A stretch of DNA of 64,000 bases from Marthasterias glacialis. Lineage: Eukaryota > Echinodermata > Asteroidea > Forcipulatida > Asteriidae. The stretch spans positions 496,001 to 560,000 of the forward strand of contig OU452232.1 in assembly GCA_911728455.2 (NCBI GenBank). Direction: 5' to 3'. A program made the position numbers and the translations under genes. This document shows, one piece after another, positions 63,131 to 64,000 of this stretch (positions are counted from its first letter, which is position 1; each line of letters opens with the position of its first letter). The notes below the pieces were generated by a model. It saw only the letters and a list, made by a program, of their open reading frames with translations, was not told the DNA's origin and did not search any database.

Positions 63131-63338
63131 ATGGTGAGTCCGATACACATGGGAGTCAGACATTTTCAAGACCTCCTTTGGATGTATGTTTTGTTCCATT
63201 GCATTCCCTCAATAATGTGCAGTACATTTATCTTTTTTTGTTTAGCAAAAGATGTAAACTGAAAGTGGTTTGTGCAAACTGGATGCTGATTTTTTGTAAT
63301 ACAGTATCTTTGCTCTTTGATATTAATTTCCAGATAAA
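63131..63338 (+). promoter_or_regulatory. Candidate 5'-UTR splice and upstream ATG of gene 4
   Basis: ACCACCATG then GTGAGT (donor 63134) and acceptor TTTCCAG before 63334, as for gene 3. It would create the same 14-codon uORF overlapping the start codon. Confidence 0.35.
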
Positions 63339-64000
63339 ATGGCATCTTCTGACCCATCAAAGGTTTCAGCTCTAGAGAAAATCAGAAAGGATCATCTGGA
63401 GTGCAGTATTTGCCAAGAAGAATACACAGAACCCAAAGTACTGGACTGTTTTCACAGCTTCTGTGAACACTGCATACTTGAATATCACTCTTCCAATGTT
63501 AAGAATGCTAAGATGATTAGTTGTCCACTGTGTCGTCAGGAGACACAACTTCCTGAGAAGGGTGTTCAAGATCTCAAGACTAACATCATTCTAACTGGTC
63601 TTGCACTTCAACTACAGCAAGTCAGCTCATCTGAAAACACCAAGTTGATCTGTAAACTATGCGAGGAGGAAAACGAGTCGACTCATTTCTGTTTTGACTG
63701 CCCCATGATCATCTGTGCAAACTGCTATAAAATGCACCAGAAAATTCCAGCATCATCAAGCCACACAGTAGCTACATTTAAAGATATTCTTGATGGGAAG
63801 ATTGCAATGAAAAAGAAGATACAGAAACGTCATCAAGAATGCCAGACTCATGAAGGTGAAGTGATGTGGTTCTATTGTACAACGTGTGATGTTATGATTT
63901 GTCAAGCTTGTACTGTCATAGATCACTGTAAACCACAACATGAGTATATTGACTGCAACCAAGCCTCATCCACATATAAACAGTCATTGGCTCAACTCAT
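63339..64000 (+). CDS. TRIM-NHL gene 4, 5' part of exon 1 (runs off window)
   Basis: Open from ATG to the window end (220 complete codons plus two bases), covering RING, both B-boxes and the start of the coiled coil, with the same zinc-ligand pattern as genes 2 and 3. The RING loop (YHSSNVKNAKMIS) matches gene 2. B-box 1 (CFDCPMIICANC, KMHQKIP) and B-box 2 (MWFYC, CQACTV) match gene 3. The linker (KIAMK, KRHQECQ) is closest to gene 1. It therefore looks like a mosaic of its neighbours. The ATG lies five bases after the conserved acceptor. Coiled coil and propeller lie outside the window. Confidence 0.9.
   Translation, partial: MASSDPSKVSALEKIRKDHLECSICQEEYTEPKVLDCFHSFCEHCILEYHSSNVKNAKMISCPLCRQETQLPEKGVQDLKTNIILTGLALQLQQVSSSENTKLICKLCEEENESTHFCFDCPMIICANCYKMHQKIPASSSHTVATFKDILDGKIAMKKKIQKRHQECQTHEGEVMWFYCTTCDVMICQACTVIDHCKPQHEYIDCNQASSTYKQSLAQL

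Overview
The window is animal nuclear DNA. It is AT-rich, has GT/AG introns, and is crowded with tandem repeats, MITE-like elements and tRNA-derived sequences. Nothing bacterial or viral was recognised. The genes and repeat style suggest a marine invertebrate, probably a deuterostome (echinoderm, hemichordate or amphioxus). The species cannot be fixed from sequence alone.

The core is a tandem array of four TRIM-NHL genes, all on the + strand: exons 17159-18413/19838-20454 (623 aa), 30033-31299/32521-33134 (626 aa), 45625-46891/48325-48938 (626 aa), and 63339-64000 (cut by the window end). Each encodes a C3HC4 RING, two B-boxes, a coiled coil and a six-bladed NHL-type beta-propeller. A single phase-1 intron splits the propeller. 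The paralogs are nearly identical in introns, silent sites, B-box 2 and coiled coil. They differ by clustered amino-acid replacements in the RING loop, in B-box 1 and, most strikingly, at equivalent loop positions on one face of every propeller blade. This looks like a ubiquitin-ligase family diversifying its recognition surface, and it is the main discovery candidate here.

Each complete TRIM gene carries a pair of oppositely oriented, TTAA-flanked, piggyBac-like MITEs, one in the intron and one just after the stop codon. The second MITE of gene 3 has a further TTAA MITE nested in it. Genes 2-4 also have a long foldback element ending about 450-520 bp upstream of the start codon, with a 107-bp subrepeat that varies in number. 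Downstream of each complete gene lie arrays of a 106-bp minisatellite with variable copy number.

Between the TRIM genes are duplicated fragments of other gene(s): a 108-nt possible coiled-coil exon (4 copies), an EGF exon plus a VWC exon (2 copies), and a 77-nt exon (4 copies). Several carry in-frame stops in some copies, so they look like decaying passengers of the segmental duplication. The first 12 kb is a separate tandem duplication (1-4220 against 7756-12160) holding the 77-nt exon, tRNA-like repeats and one candidate TATA promoter with a first exon. Stretches with no recognised content are stated in the feature list.
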